In this document: positions 57,201 through 64,000 of the stretch, piece by piece
Layout of the letters: the number at the start of each line of letters is the position of its first letter
Position numbering within the stretch: position 1 is the first letter of the stretch
Source: a virus
Length of the DNA: 64,000 bases
Direction: 5' to 3' (one strand)
Virus record (IMG/VR): IMGVR_UViG_3300042446_000499
Span: 1 to 64,000 of that record
Notes under the pieces: model-generated
What the model saw: only the letters and a program-made list of their open reading frames with translations
The model's database searches: none
Told to the model about the DNA's origin: nothing
Translations under genes and position numbers: made by a program

Positions 57201-57526
57201 TGACTACATCTTCACGAGCAAAACTGTTGGTAGATGCTTCTAACCTAATTGACGGAGACCGTAACGTTCAATATGGCGACCCCATTGACGACTTCTCACT
57301 TACAGCCTCTATGTGGGAAGCCTACTTACGCCGTATTGTTATTACACGTAATACTGGTGGAGAAGTATTTCTTGACCCACATGATGTTGCTGTCATGATG
57401 TTGCTTGTAAAGGTATCTCGTTTAGCACAGTCCCCTGAAAAGCAAGACCATTGGTTAGACATTGCTGGATACGCAGGATGTGGTTGGGAGTGTGCTGAAC
57501 AAATGTACAAACCTAGTGGACACTGA
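57200..57526 (+). CDS. DUF6378-like nucleotide-pool protein
   Basis: ATG 57200 overlaps the prior TAA. The 108-residue protein has AKLLVDASNLIDGDRNVQYG then DPIDDFSLTASMWEAYL, HDVAVMMLLVKVSRLAQSP, and DHWLDIAGYAGCGWEC. This helical pattern matches DUF6378, a group related to MazG-type NTP pyrophosphohydrolases. It probably acts on dNTPs near the HAD nucleotidase. Family assignment is from memory. Confidence 0.65.
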   Translation: MTTSSRAKLLVDASNLIDGDRNVQYGDPIDDFSLTASMWEAYLRRIVITRNTGGEVFLDPHDVAVMMLLVKVSRLAQSPEKQDHWLDIAGYAGCGWECAEQMYKPSGH

Positions 57527-57701
57527 AGAAACAAAACAAGCCTACGCACGTGCGATGGGCTACACAACAAATGAAGATTACGCACAACTCAAAGCAGACT
57601 ATGAAGCACTCAAGAAACGTTATGAACAAATACTGGTTGCTGTTGAAGACAGCACTGAAGCGGTTCTTAGAATTGCTAGAGAAGGCAAAATGGATTTGTA
57701 A
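57516..57701 (+). CDS. Small coiled-coil protein (61 aa)
   Basis: GTG 57516 overlaps the previous stop by 11 bases and gives DTEETKQAYARAMG, then a helix YAQLKADYEALKKRYEQILV. The end is VEDSTEAVLRIAREGKMDL. It may pair with the DUF6378-type protein. Not recognised. Confidence 0.45.
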   Translation: MDTEETKQAYARAMGYTTNEDYAQLKADYEALKKRYEQILVAVEDSTEAVLRIAREGKMDL

Positions 57702-58111
57702 TGCAATTACACCTGTGGATGGAAGAGGCATCTTGCCGCAAACGTAGAAACGACTTCTGGTATCCACCATTAGATACTGACGTTCCCGATAACTATTACG
57801 CTATTGGACGTGAGGTGTGCCATCGTTGCCCTGTATGGGATAAGTGCTTAGACGCAGGCATTGACGAGAAATGGGGCATGTGGGGTGGTCTCACTCCACA
57901 AGAGCGAACAGTTATTGTTACTACTAATCCAAAGCCATCAGCAATAAAACAGCATGGTTCATGGATTAGATACCGACAAGGGTGTCGCTGTTCTGATTGT
58001 ATTGACGGGCATAATCAACCCACAAATAAAATCAACATAAACGTCATTCCAAAGCATGGTGAACCTGTTCAAGATTTAGAAATGTTGCGTTTCAACTTGC
58101 TTTCAACCTGA
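57701..58111 (+). CDS. WhiB-family regulator
   Basis: The 136-residue protein has the four cysteines of a WhiB [4Fe-4S] cluster: C12 (EEASCRKRR), C40, C43 and C49 (VCHRCPVWDKCLD). The GMWGGLTPQER turn follows. A C-terminal extension with HGSWIRYRQGCRCSDCIDG holds two more CxC/CxxC cysteines, not found in ordinary WhiB. WhiB proteins bind the sigma factor and act as actinobacterial transcription regulators; phage versions can modulate host genes. Strong sign of an actinobacterial host. Confidence 0.85.
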   Translation: MQLHLWMEEASCRKRRNDFWYPPLDTDVPDNYYAIGREVCHRCPVWDKCLDAGIDEKWGMWGGLTPQERTVIVTTNPKPSAIKQHGSWIRYRQGCRCSDCIDGHNQPTNKININVIPKHGEPVQDLEMLRFNLLST

Positions 58112-58124
58112 TTGCGTGTAAAAT
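58097..58124 (+). promoter_or_regulatory. Candidate promoter for hairpin leader and Rpf-like gene
   Basis: TAAAAT (58119-58124) differs from TATAAT at one position. TTGCTT (58097-58102) lies 16 bases before it and is a weak -35. Transcription would begin near 58131, so the strong hairpin at 58134 would form the first part of the message. The promoter overlaps the end of the WhiB gene. Confidence 0.35.
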
Positions 58125-58133
58125 GTAACTAGA

Positions 58134-58186
58134 GACCCATACCAAGGCTTTACCCCCGAGCACCTAGTGCTCTCTTGGTATGGGTT
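58134..58186 (+). terminator. Strong nested hairpin between whiB and rpf-like genes
   Basis: ACCCATACCAAG (58135-58146) pairs perfectly with CTTGGTATGGGT (58174-58185), and G58134-T58186 may add a wobble pair. Inside, GAGCAC (58158-58163) pairs with GTGCTC (58167-58172) around CTA. TTCTTT follows. It may terminate the whiB operon, or act as a structured leader for the next gene, whose ATG lies 33 bases downstream. Confidence 0.65.
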
Positions 58187-58217
58187 CTTTGCATTATTGG
58201 ACAAACATTGGAGACAG

Positions 58218-58811
58218 ATGATTTATCGCCTCATTACAGCAATTACCCTTTCCGCTACCACCTTCTTTGGTGCCATAACGACAGGAGGTGATGAGCCAGA
58301 GGCGAGTACAACGACAGTTGTAATCACAGTTCCTAAAGTGCACAGTATGTCAACCAACATGATGCACCCCGAACTAAGAGCACAGTTCAAAACAGGAAAG
58401 GCTGGCTCCATTAAGTTTTGGGAAGCAGTGTCTTGGTGTGAGACTAACCACAACTGGAAAGATGGTGGTTACTATGCAGGTGGACTTGGTATGGCGCAAT
58501 CAGCGTGGCAAGGCTTTGGAGGTAGAGAGTTCTCACACTCCCCTAAGAATGCAACCAAAGAAGAACAAATTATTGTTGCTAATCGTTTGGCATTCTTTGG
58601 ATACCAAACCAAGAATGTATTCAAGACACTTGATGACAAGTTGAACAACAGACCATTCTTTCGCCCTGCTATTGGATGGCGTGACTCCAGTAACTGGGGC
58701 AGGGACTGTGTGAACTGGAAGACACGTAAACCATTACGTATTGAATACACCCAACAAACTGTGCATGCAACAGACATGCTGGACAAGTACCTGAAAATGC
58801 CACTACAATGA
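58218..58811 (+). CDS. Rpf / transglycosylase-like muralytic protein
   Basis: ATG 58218 with GGAG upstream is preferred to a start inside the hairpin. The 197-residue protein has a signal-like hydrophobic N-terminus (IYRLITAITLSATTFFGAI). An Rpf-type domain follows at 66-125: FWEAVSWCETNHNW (E75), YYAGGLGMAQSAWQGFGG and KEEQIIVANRLAF. Rpf proteins cleave glycan strands and wake dormant actinobacteria. Export may help lysis or change the host wall. Confidence 0.75.
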   Translation: MIYRLITAITLSATTFFGAITTGGDEPEASTTTVVITVPKVHSMSTNMMHPELRAQFKTGKAGSIKFWEAVSWCETNHNWKDGGYYAGGLGMAQSAWQGFGGREFSHSPKNATKEEQIIVANRLAFFGYQTKNVFKTLDDKLNNRPFFRPAIGWRDSSNWGRDCVNWKTRKPLRIEYTQQTVHATDMLDKYLKMPLQ

Positions 58812-58815
58812 CGAC

Positions 58816-58989
58816 ATGTCACAAGAAATAAAGTATGCATGCAAAGCATGTGGAGTAAGTATCTCCACTGGTATCACTTTGGTATCACCACCCATACACA
58901 AGTGCCAAAAAAAAGCCAACAGAGCAATAGAATTGGAAGTACAAAATGAAACTGGGAATAGCAAGCGGAGACCGAGTACCAGCGAGTAG
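58816..58989 (+). CDS. Small zinc-finger-like protein (57 aa)
   Basis: The frame from ATG 58816 reads EIKYACKACGVSISTG, then PPIHKCQKKANRAIELE. Two CxxC-type cysteines and a later H-x-C suggest a zinc site. Its end overlaps the next gene by 44 bases in another frame, and the ribosome site is poor, so expression is uncertain. Confidence 0.4.
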   Translation: MSQEIKYACKACGVSISTGITLVSPPIHKCQKKANRAIELEVQNETGNSKRRPSTSE

Positions 58990-60034
58990 GTCACAAGATG
59001 GCGTTACCCATTGGGGTGGCGCTGGTTGGGTTCGCCTTGGTCAATACATGGACAAGATTGCCAATGAAGGCATTGAAGTTTGTATGGGCACATTGGTATG
59101 GAACCGTACACACTTTTCCATTGACACTAGTGATGGTATTGGTGAACACAACTATCAAGACGTAGACATTATTTACATGCAACGACTTATGCATGCTACT
59201 TTGGCTACACACATAAAAGAGGCTCAGGCGTACGGACAGGTCATTATCAACGACCTTGACGACTGGTACTGGGGGTTGCACCCTAGCAATGGCGCTTATG
59301 CATCCTCACACCCAAAGACTAACCCTAATGAGAACATCAACCACTACAAAGGCGTTCTTAGTGCCAGCAACCTTGTAACTGTGTCTACCAACTATTTGGC
59401 TGAACGCATCTCTGCCTTTGTACGTTGTCCTATTTTGGTTATTGAAAACACCGTGGACGTGGCACGATTTACACCCGTTCAACATAGCGACACCACGCTT
59501 CCAGTGGTTGGTTGGGTAGGTTCAACAAATCACCGAAGTAACGACCTTGAGATACTTTCTGGCATTATGAAACCACTGTATGACAACAATGAGATACTTT
59601 TGATGCATGCTGGATATCACATAGGAGCACCATCAGTAGCAAGCAAGTGGGGCGTTCTTGAAGAGTCTGTAGAACGTTACCCAGCGCTTGACCCAGAGCG
59701 TTACCCAGAGTTACTAAGAATGGAAGTGGGTGTGGCTCCACTTAGCGACATGCCATTCAACCACGCTAAGTCTGACATCAAACTTCTTGAATACTCTGCC
59801 TCTGGTATCCCTTGGGTCGGTTCTGACCTTCCTGCGTATCACAAACTTTGTGAGGAGTGGGGCATTGGTCGTACCGCAAAGAAACCGAAGCAATGGTTGT
59901 CTCATTTACGGGCACTAAAAAACCCCGACATCCGTTCCTCCGAAGGCTCCGCATTGCGTGAAGCCTCATGGAAGAGGGACATCGGGGTTGGTACTAAACA
60001 ACTGTTAGAAGTTCTAAACTCCCTGTCTTCTTGA
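58946..60034 (+). CDS. GT-B-type glycosyltransferase
   Basis: The 362-residue protein begins KLGIASGDRVPASR and contains VIINDLDDWYWG, LVTVSTNYLAERIS, VVGWVGSTNHRSNDLEIL, and near the end HAKSDIKLLEYSASGIPWVG. The last is the donor-binding motif of family 4-like glycosyltransferases (K-x-x-E-x-x-x-x-G-x-P). With the RmlB-like enzyme it could decorate wall polymers, teichoic-acid-like glycans or DNA. Acceptor unknown. Its end overlaps a convergent WhiB gene by 41 bases. Confidence 0.75.
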   Translation: MKLGIASGDRVPASRSQDGVTHWGGAGWVRLGQYMDKIANEGIEVCMGTLVWNRTHFSIDTSDGIGEHNYQDVDIIYMQRLMHATLATHIKEAQAYGQVIINDLDDWYWGLHPSNGAYASSHPKTNPNENINHYKGVLSASNLVTVSTNYLAERISAFVRCPILVIENTVDVARFTPVQHSDTTLPVVGWVGSTNHRSNDLEILSGIMKPLYDNNEILLMHAGYHIGAPSVASKWGVLEESVERYPALDPERYPELLRMEVGVAPLSDMPFNHAKSDIKLLEYSASGIPWVGSDLPAYHKLCEEWGIGRTAKKPKQWLSHLRALKNPDIRSSEGSALREASWKRDIGVGTKQLLEVLNSLSS

Positions 60035-60359
60035 ACTCTGCAAAGAGTTTGCGTCTATCGGAGGGAAAGGTTCCTGCCCAAATACCATGCGGTTCATTGT
60101 TGAGAACAGCAAACTCATAGCATTGCTTACTAACAGTACAATTCTTACAGGCATTCATTGCTGTACTAATACGTTCTTTCTTCTCTCCCTTTTTGAGTCC
60201 TACTGAGTTGTAATCAAAAAAGACGTTCTTGGGTAGTTTCCCGCAGTTGGCGTACTCCCTCCACCCTGTACTCATGACATGCCGAAGGTTAGGGAAAGAG
60301 ACGGCGGTTTCCGCCTCCCCTTCCCCTACCGCTATGGTCACACCCTTGCTAAGGGTCAC
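59994..60359 (-). CDS. Second WhiB-family regulator
   Basis: The 121-residue protein (GTG 60359, overlapping the prior stop as GTGA) has C39 (YANCGK), C71, C74 and C80 (ACKNCTVSKQC), then GIWAGTFPSDRRKL in place of the GVWGG turn. The spacing between first and second cysteine (32 residues) is longer than usual. An N-terminal extension of about 28 residues may be removed if ATG 60275 is the real start. It lies on the opposite strand to the WhiB at 57701. Confidence 0.75.
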   Translation of the reverse strand: MTLSKGVTIAVGEGEAETAVSFPNLRHVMSTGWREYANCGKLPKNVFFDYNSVGLKKGEKKERISTAMNACKNCTVSKQCYEFAVLNNEPHGIWAGTFPSDRRKLFAEFKKTGSLELLTVV

Positions 60360-61387
60360 AACAACACCAGTTCATTGAGCACACTCATTACGTGGGCATC
60401 AGCCTGCTCTATTCTTCCGTTGATGGAGTTCATGGCATTACGTTCTGAACGTGTCTTGTTGTTACCAGCAATGTGGTGCTGGTAGGTATTGAAGACCTGC
60501 ACGACTCCCAGTGCTGTTCCCTGCCATGGTGCAACCATTGGGTCAGAGTTGTACATGGTGCGAAGAATGTCTTGCTTGTTCTGCATCCGTGAGATAGCAG
60601 ACTGACAAACCGTTCCTTCTTCACCGACAGGTGCAAGGCGATTGACAATGGCATCCCACTCATTGCTATTTACGCTGGTGTTAGACAAACGCTCAATCTC
60701 TGCAATGATGTCTTCAGTCATAGTGAACATGATGTCCAATGCCTGACGAATGGATTGGAGTTGCATGTTGCTGTTCTTACTATGGCGAGCCTTGAACTGT
60801 GCACCATCTGTAGCAAGTCCTGCAAACAAGGTGTTGTCACATACTGGGGCGTTGTACACCTGCTTGTACGTGGTGGAAATGGTTCCGTTGTGGCTGGTGG
60901 TTGCCAACAAGATTGGACGTACAGGGAAACCAGCAGTGGTCTGAATGTTGTCAGGCATGGATACTGCTACCCAAGCGATGCCACCTTCACGTAAGCATCC
61001 AGCAGAGTCTACGACCAACTGGTTGTCGTCAATGATGTTGCTGACATTGTCAAGCAGTGTGTGACGGTACTGGTGGATGGCATAGTTCTCCTTGAAGACT
61101 CCCATTACGTGGTTGTTGTCATCACGCATGATTGCCTTACGGTCAGTCTGTTCAACGTAACGAATGATGTTTCCATCAGCGTCATGGAGTGCAATGTAGA
61201 TTGGTGTTTCAACGGCGTTCCAAAAGAAGAGGCGGCGCTCAACATCTTCAATGGGGATTGCTCCGTCATAGTGGTTTGGCTCATCGCCTTGGGACTCTGC
61301 ACGATAATGCCATGCGTTGTATCCACGCTTGGCTACATTGCCGATTAGTGTCATTGTATTTAGCGTACGTGATGACTCTTTGCTCAT
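60356..61387 (-). CDS. DUF932-like phage/plasmid protein
   Basis: The 343-residue protein has MTLIGNVAKRGYNAWHYRAES, MGVFKENYAIHQYRHTLLDN, GIAWVAVSMPDNIQT and WQGTALGVVQVFNTYQHHI. These belong to the TIGR03299/DUF932 class seen in phages and plasmids, whose role is unknown. Its leader contains a GGGGC-GTT-GCCCC hairpin (61408-61420) ahead of an AAGGA ribosome site. It precedes the WhiB gene with a 4-base overlap. Confidence 0.65.
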   Translation of the reverse strand: MSKESSRTLNTMTLIGNVAKRGYNAWHYRAESQGDEPNHYDGAIPIEDVERRLFFWNAVETPIYIALHDADGNIIRYVEQTDRKAIMRDDNNHVMGVFKENYAIHQYRHTLLDNVSNIIDDNQLVVDSAGCLREGGIAWVAVSMPDNIQTTAGFPVRPILLATTSHNGTISTTYKQVYNAPVCDNTLFAGLATDGAQFKARHSKNSNMQLQSIRQALDIMFTMTEDIIAEIERLSNTSVNSNEWDAIVNRLAPVGEEGTVCQSAISRMQNKQDILRTMYNSDPMVAPWQGTALGVVQVFNTYQHHIAGNNKTRSERNAMNSINGRIEQADAHVMSVLNELVLL

Positions 61388-61455
61388 TTCATATTCCTTA
61401 TGTTTGTGGGGCGTTGCCCCTGTTATTATTACTTTACTTGTTGAGTGGTGTCTGC

Positions 61456-61481
61456 ATGGGGTAGGGGGGGGGTCACCCCAT
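61456..61481. repeat. G9-loop hairpin, copy 1 of a pair flanking the SNF2 gene
   Basis: ATGGGGT (61456-61462) pairs with ACCCCAT (61475-61481) around A, nine Gs and TC. It holds the stop codon (TGA, 61475-61473) of the minus-strand helicase. The same element with a G8 loop is at 63386-63413, and both share a preceding GTGGTGT. Terminator, promoter-proximal element or recombination site are all possible. Confidence 0.6.
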
Positions 61482-63356
61482 CATCTCCGAAAGTAGAAGG
61501 GCTGTCACACTACCTGCCTCAGCGTTCATGTCCTCTCCCCAACCATCAAGGCAAGCAGAGATAGTTTCTTGTTTAGCATTGCAGATTGCCCACATACGAG
61601 CGTCAATGGTTGGTGACTCAGTGTCAATGGCTGTCAGCCACCAAGCGACTACGGCATTCTTGACGCCATAGCGCCATGCCCTGTCCTCTGCCTGTGCACC
61701 AACGCTGGGCGACCATGGTATTTCAACCATGACCACGTGGCTGGCGACTTGAAGGTTGAGTCCTACGCTTGATGCATCGTATTGTCCAATGAACAACCGA
61801 GCCTCTCCACTGGTGAACTTATTGACAGCGTTGTTCTTTGTTTCAGCAGTCATGCCACCAGCAACTACGACAACTCCATCGTTCTTGAAGTGCTCCTTGA
61901 TGGCGTTGATTACATTGGTGTGGTACGCAAATGCAATGACTTGCTCTCCTGCCTCCAGCAATGAACGGATGTGAGCACATGCTGGCTCTACCTTTGCTTC
62001 ACCAAGCAACTGCCTAAGTTTATTTATCTCTGTAATGACGGGAGCCTTGCTCGCTGCCATGTACGCATCATTGCCATAGTTCTCCATCACCCAAGCAAGG
62101 AAATCTTCCTCAGCCTTGCGATACTTGTTCATAGATGCCTCAGACAACTCAACGTCTAACTGGGCACGTCTTTTGGGGGGAAGGTCTTCCAGTACATCCA
62201 CCTTGCGTGTACGTGTGTAGACGGTGGAGCGCAGTATCTCATTTAGTTCTGATGTGTTAGAGGCTCCACTGGTGTTAGGAAACCCATTGACCATCTTGTA
62301 ATCACAGTAACGGGTAAGGAACTGTCTCTTAGTACCGAACACTGGGTCAAGCCTGCCGATAATCTTCAACGGAGAAATAAACTCAGACGGACGGTTAGGA
62401 ATGATGGTTCCCGACAGCAACACGCAGTAACCATCCTTGGGAACCTGTGTAGCAATACGGGACAAGCCTTTAGTGCGATTGCTGTTCTCAGTCTTGAAAC
62501 GGTGAGCCTCATCAACGACAAGGCTGGTGAACTTGCCAGCAAGGACATTCTGCCAAGCCTCAATGATGGAGTCGGGCACTAACAGCACGTCACATTTTGG
62601 CAACTTGTATGGCTTACGACCCTTGATGGATGACACCTTGAGCCAAGGAGCAAACCTCTTTAGTTCTGCTTTCCATTGGTACACGAGGTTTGGTGGTACG
62701 GATACCATCACCTTGTGACCTTCCTTGACAGCCATATGCGCTACAGCAATGCCGATGGGCGTTTTACCAAGACCCATGTCCTGACATACCAACGTACGGC
62801 GTGTACGGCGAACGAACTCAATGGCTGACTTCTGATAACCAAGGAGAGGTAGTTGTAGGTCAAAATCAAGGTCAAAATCCTTGGCATTTGACAAAGTAAA
62901 TAAACCTCCGTCAGGGATAATCGGTGGCACCACTTTGTCTAACGTTTGTACGAACTCATCAAGTGCAGAACGCAACGCTGAAGAATACGTAACGTCAGGT
63001 ACGACAGTTACGGCAGAGCACTTATCAACGGCATGAAATGTACGCCACGCACCCTTTAGAAAGACCTTGTGCCCTGCACCAGCAAGGACTACTTCATCAC
63101 AGAGATGGCATTTACCTTTGGCAGTGTTCACAATAATGCGTGTGACTTCTTCAGGGATGTGCGCTAGCGCAGGTGTGCGCTCTACTGGCAGATATGCCAA
63201 GTAATCAAGCAATGAGGATGCTGACTTGAATGTCAGTTTCTCTAATTCCATTGCGCTAATCCAGTTGTCAATGCACCCAACCATTTCTAGTGGGCTGGTA
63301 CGTTGTTCTAACGCATCATGTATGTCACGTTGTTGCCTTGGTGTAATTCCGTTCAT
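61473..63356 (-). CDS. SNF2/SMARCAL1-like helicase with N-terminal zinc site
   Basis: The 627-residue protein has a possible zinc site CHLC (C83, C86) with FHAVDKC (H108, C113). Walker A CQDMGLGKTPIG (193-199) follows, then VSVPPNLVYQWKAELKRF, a DEAH box (SLVVDEAHRFK), LLSGTIIPNRPSE, IGQYDASSVGLNLQVAS and motif VI AEDRAWRYG. This is the SNF2 pattern with a SMARCAL1-like arrangement. It probably anneals or remodels DNA at forks. Both gene ends carry G-loop hairpins. Confidence 0.85.
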   Translation of the reverse strand: MNGITPRQQRDIHDALEQRTSPLEMVGCIDNWISAMELEKLTFKSASSLLDYLAYLPVERTPALAHIPEEVTRIIVNTAKGKCHLCDEVVLAGAGHKVFLKGAWRTFHAVDKCSAVTVVPDVTYSSALRSALDEFVQTLDKVVPPIIPDGGLFTLSNAKDFDLDFDLQLPLLGYQKSAIEFVRRTRRTLVCQDMGLGKTPIGIAVAHMAVKEGHKVMVSVPPNLVYQWKAELKRFAPWLKVSSIKGRKPYKLPKCDVLLVPDSIIEAWQNVLAGKFTSLVVDEAHRFKTENSNRTKGLSRIATQVPKDGYCVLLSGTIIPNRPSEFISPLKIIGRLDPVFGTKRQFLTRYCDYKMVNGFPNTSGASNTSELNEILRSTVYTRTRKVDVLEDLPPKRRAQLDVELSEASMNKYRKAEEDFLAWVMENYGNDAYMAASKAPVITEINKLRQLLGEAKVEPACAHIRSLLEAGEQVIAFAYHTNVINAIKEHFKNDGVVVVAGGMTAETKNNAVNKFTSGEARLFIGQYDASSVGLNLQVASHVVMVEIPWSPSVGAQAEDRAWRYGVKNAVVAWWLTAIDTESPTIDARMWAICNAKQETISACLDGWGEDMNAEAGSVTALLLSEMMG

Positions 63357-63385
63357 GCCGATACCTTAGTTCTTAGTGGTGTTGT

Positions 63386-63413
63386 CCATGGGGTAGGGGG
63401 GGGTACCCCATGG
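63386..63413. repeat. G8-loop hairpin, copy 2, perfect 10-bp stem
   Basis: CCATGGGGTA (63386-63395) and TACCCCATGG (63404-63413) form a perfect 10-bp stem around eight Gs. The element lies 30 bases upstream of the minus-strand SNF2 start and 30 bases upstream of the next plus-strand ATG. It resembles the hairpin at 61456-61481 in sequence and in the preceding GTGGTGT. Confidence 0.65.
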
Positions 63414-63442
63414 AGGTGGGGTGCCAATACTACAGTGGGGTT

Positions 63443-63640
63443 ATGAAAAGCAACACATTCACGATTGACGAATACGTAGGTCTACCTGAAATCCTAAGAG
63501 CACTAGAGGCATTAGAGTCAGTTACCTACACCCATAAACAAGCAAATACGTACAATACACCTAATGACACAGATGCATTGTGGGAACACATAAATGATGC
63601 TCTACACGTTGTAGAGAAAATAAAAGAAACAAGGAAATAA
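63443..63640 (+). CDS. Unknown small helical protein (65 aa)
   Basis: ATG 63443 is preferred over a start inside the G8 hairpin. The product reads KSNTFTIDEYVGLPEILRAL then EALESVTYTHKQANTYNT and HINDALHVVEKIKETRK, mainly helical. It is the first plus-strand gene after the minus-strand block. Not recognised. Confidence 0.45.
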   Translation: MKSNTFTIDEYVGLPEILRALEALESVTYTHKQANTYNTPNDTDALWEHINDALHVVEKIKETRK

Positions 63641-63644
63641 CAAC

Positions 63645-64000
63645 ATGCCAAACTGGACAAACAACTGTCTCTCTGTAGAGGGAGACGACCAAGAAGTACA
63701 AGACTTCATCAACAAAGTAACGACAGAGGGTGACGACACTTACTCAATTCTCAACACGCTACTACCCACACCCACAGACCTCGGTGACGATGGTTGGTAC
63801 AACTGGAACATATCTAACTGGGGAACCAAATGGCAAGATAGTGATACTACTCTTGTTATTCGTGATAAGGGTTACGTGTTTTTTAGATTTGATACTGCAT
63901 GGGCACCACCACTAGTAGGTTTTGAGTCCATTTCAGTTATGTTCCCTGAACTTACATTTATTATCACATATGAAGAGATGGGCATGGGCTTTGTGGGATG
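63645..64000 (+). CDS. Api92-like ferredoxin-fold protein (cut by window end)
   Basis: The frame is open from ATG 63645 to the window end, giving 118 codons. It begins PNWTNNCLSVEGDDQEV and continues NTLLPTPTDLGDDGWYNWN, ISNWGTKWQD, VFFRFDTAWAPPL, SISVMFPELTFIITYEEMG. This follows the Api92-like/DUF1281 domain (PNW..N.L.I.G, NWGTKW, FDTAW.PP, FP.L.F...Y.E.G). Its function in plasmids and phages is unknown. The 3' end lies outside the window. Confidence 0.7.
   Translation, partial: MPNWTNNCLSVEGDDQEVQDFINKVTTEGDDTYSILNTLLPTPTDLGDDGWYNWNISNWGTKWQDSDTTLVIRDKGYVFFRFDTAWAPPLVGFESISVMFPELTFIITYEEMGMGFVG

Noticed and set aside
1-64000. tRNA genes, integrase, attachment site or lysogeny repressor
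   Set aside because: I looked for TTC-loop and acceptor-stem patterns and for recombinase motifs and found none I could support; tRNAscan and an HMM search would be decisive.

Overview
This window looks like most of the genome of a lytic tailed phage with a contractile tail (myovirus morphology). The morphology call rests on a tail sheath protein (19281-20792), a gp19-like tube (20803-21423), a LysM-like baseplate protein, a gp25-like wedge (28160-28570), a baseplate J-like protein and a gpI-like protein in canonical order. The host is very probably an actinobacterium: there are two WhiB-family [4Fe-4S] regulators (57701-58111 and 59994-60359), an Rpf/transglycosylase-like muralytic protein (58218-58811), and HTH/metallophosphoesterase genes of a kind common in actinophages. 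Base composition is AT-leaning, unlike the GC-rich phages of soil actinobacteria. A low-GC freshwater actinobacterial host (acI/Nanopelagicales type) is therefore my inference, not something the sequence proves. I see no integrase, no recognisable lysogeny repressor, no CRISPR array and no tRNA gene.

Layout. (1) 1-3025: adhesin/fibre genes, including a glycine-rich protein, and an M15-type peptidase. (2) 3043-14118: head module with terminase large subunit, small unknowns, a GP88-like protein, HTH plus metallophosphoesterase, a putative holin, portal, scaffold and an N4-gp56-like major capsid protein followed by a GNRA-loop hairpin. (3) 14127-16732: accessory virion proteins, one cysteine-rich with an Fn3-like domain. 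(4) 16741-31825: connector, neck, sheath, tube, zinc-ribbon tail chaperone with a probable frameshifted extension, tape measure carrying an M15 peptidase domain, and baseplate. (5) 31829-32908: a membrane protein and a Rossmann-like/SAP-like protein. (6) 32885-33982: a minus-strand island with a Dps miniferritin and three small genes.

(7) 34054-48028: replication and recombination. A winged-helix initiator candidate carries nine alternating GGTAGT/ACTACC elements in its 3' end, followed by an A-rich stretch. Then come a loader-type AAA+ ATPase, DnaB-like helicase, DnaG-like primase, SNF2 helicase, MerR-like protein, ssDNA-binding protein, family A DNA polymerase, RecA and three PD-(D/E)XK nucleases. 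The initiator, internal repeats, AT-rich DNA and loader resemble the lambda O/ori/P arrangement. (8) 48062-52752: a SpoVS-like protein and a tightly packed series of small, disordered, partly paralogous proteins of unknown function. These include a 497-residue Gly/Pro/Ala-rich protein that ends at a textbook -1 frameshift signal. (9) 52803-60034: nucleotide and sugar metabolism, WhiB, Rpf-like hydrolase and glycosyltransferase. (10) 59994-63356, minus strand: WhiB, a DUF932-like protein and a second SNF2 helicase. Two near-identical hairpins with G8/G9 loops flank this helicase gene. (11) Right edge: a small gene and an Api92-like ferredoxin-fold gene cut by the window end.

Most genes overlap as ATGA, TAATG or GTGA junctions, so transcription is probably in a few long operons. 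Structures that could divide them are the hairpins at 13825-13846, 18095-18115, 52773-52789 and 58134-58186, and promoter-like sequences at 7955, 55420 and 58097. All functional calls come from reading motifs by eye; no database search was run.
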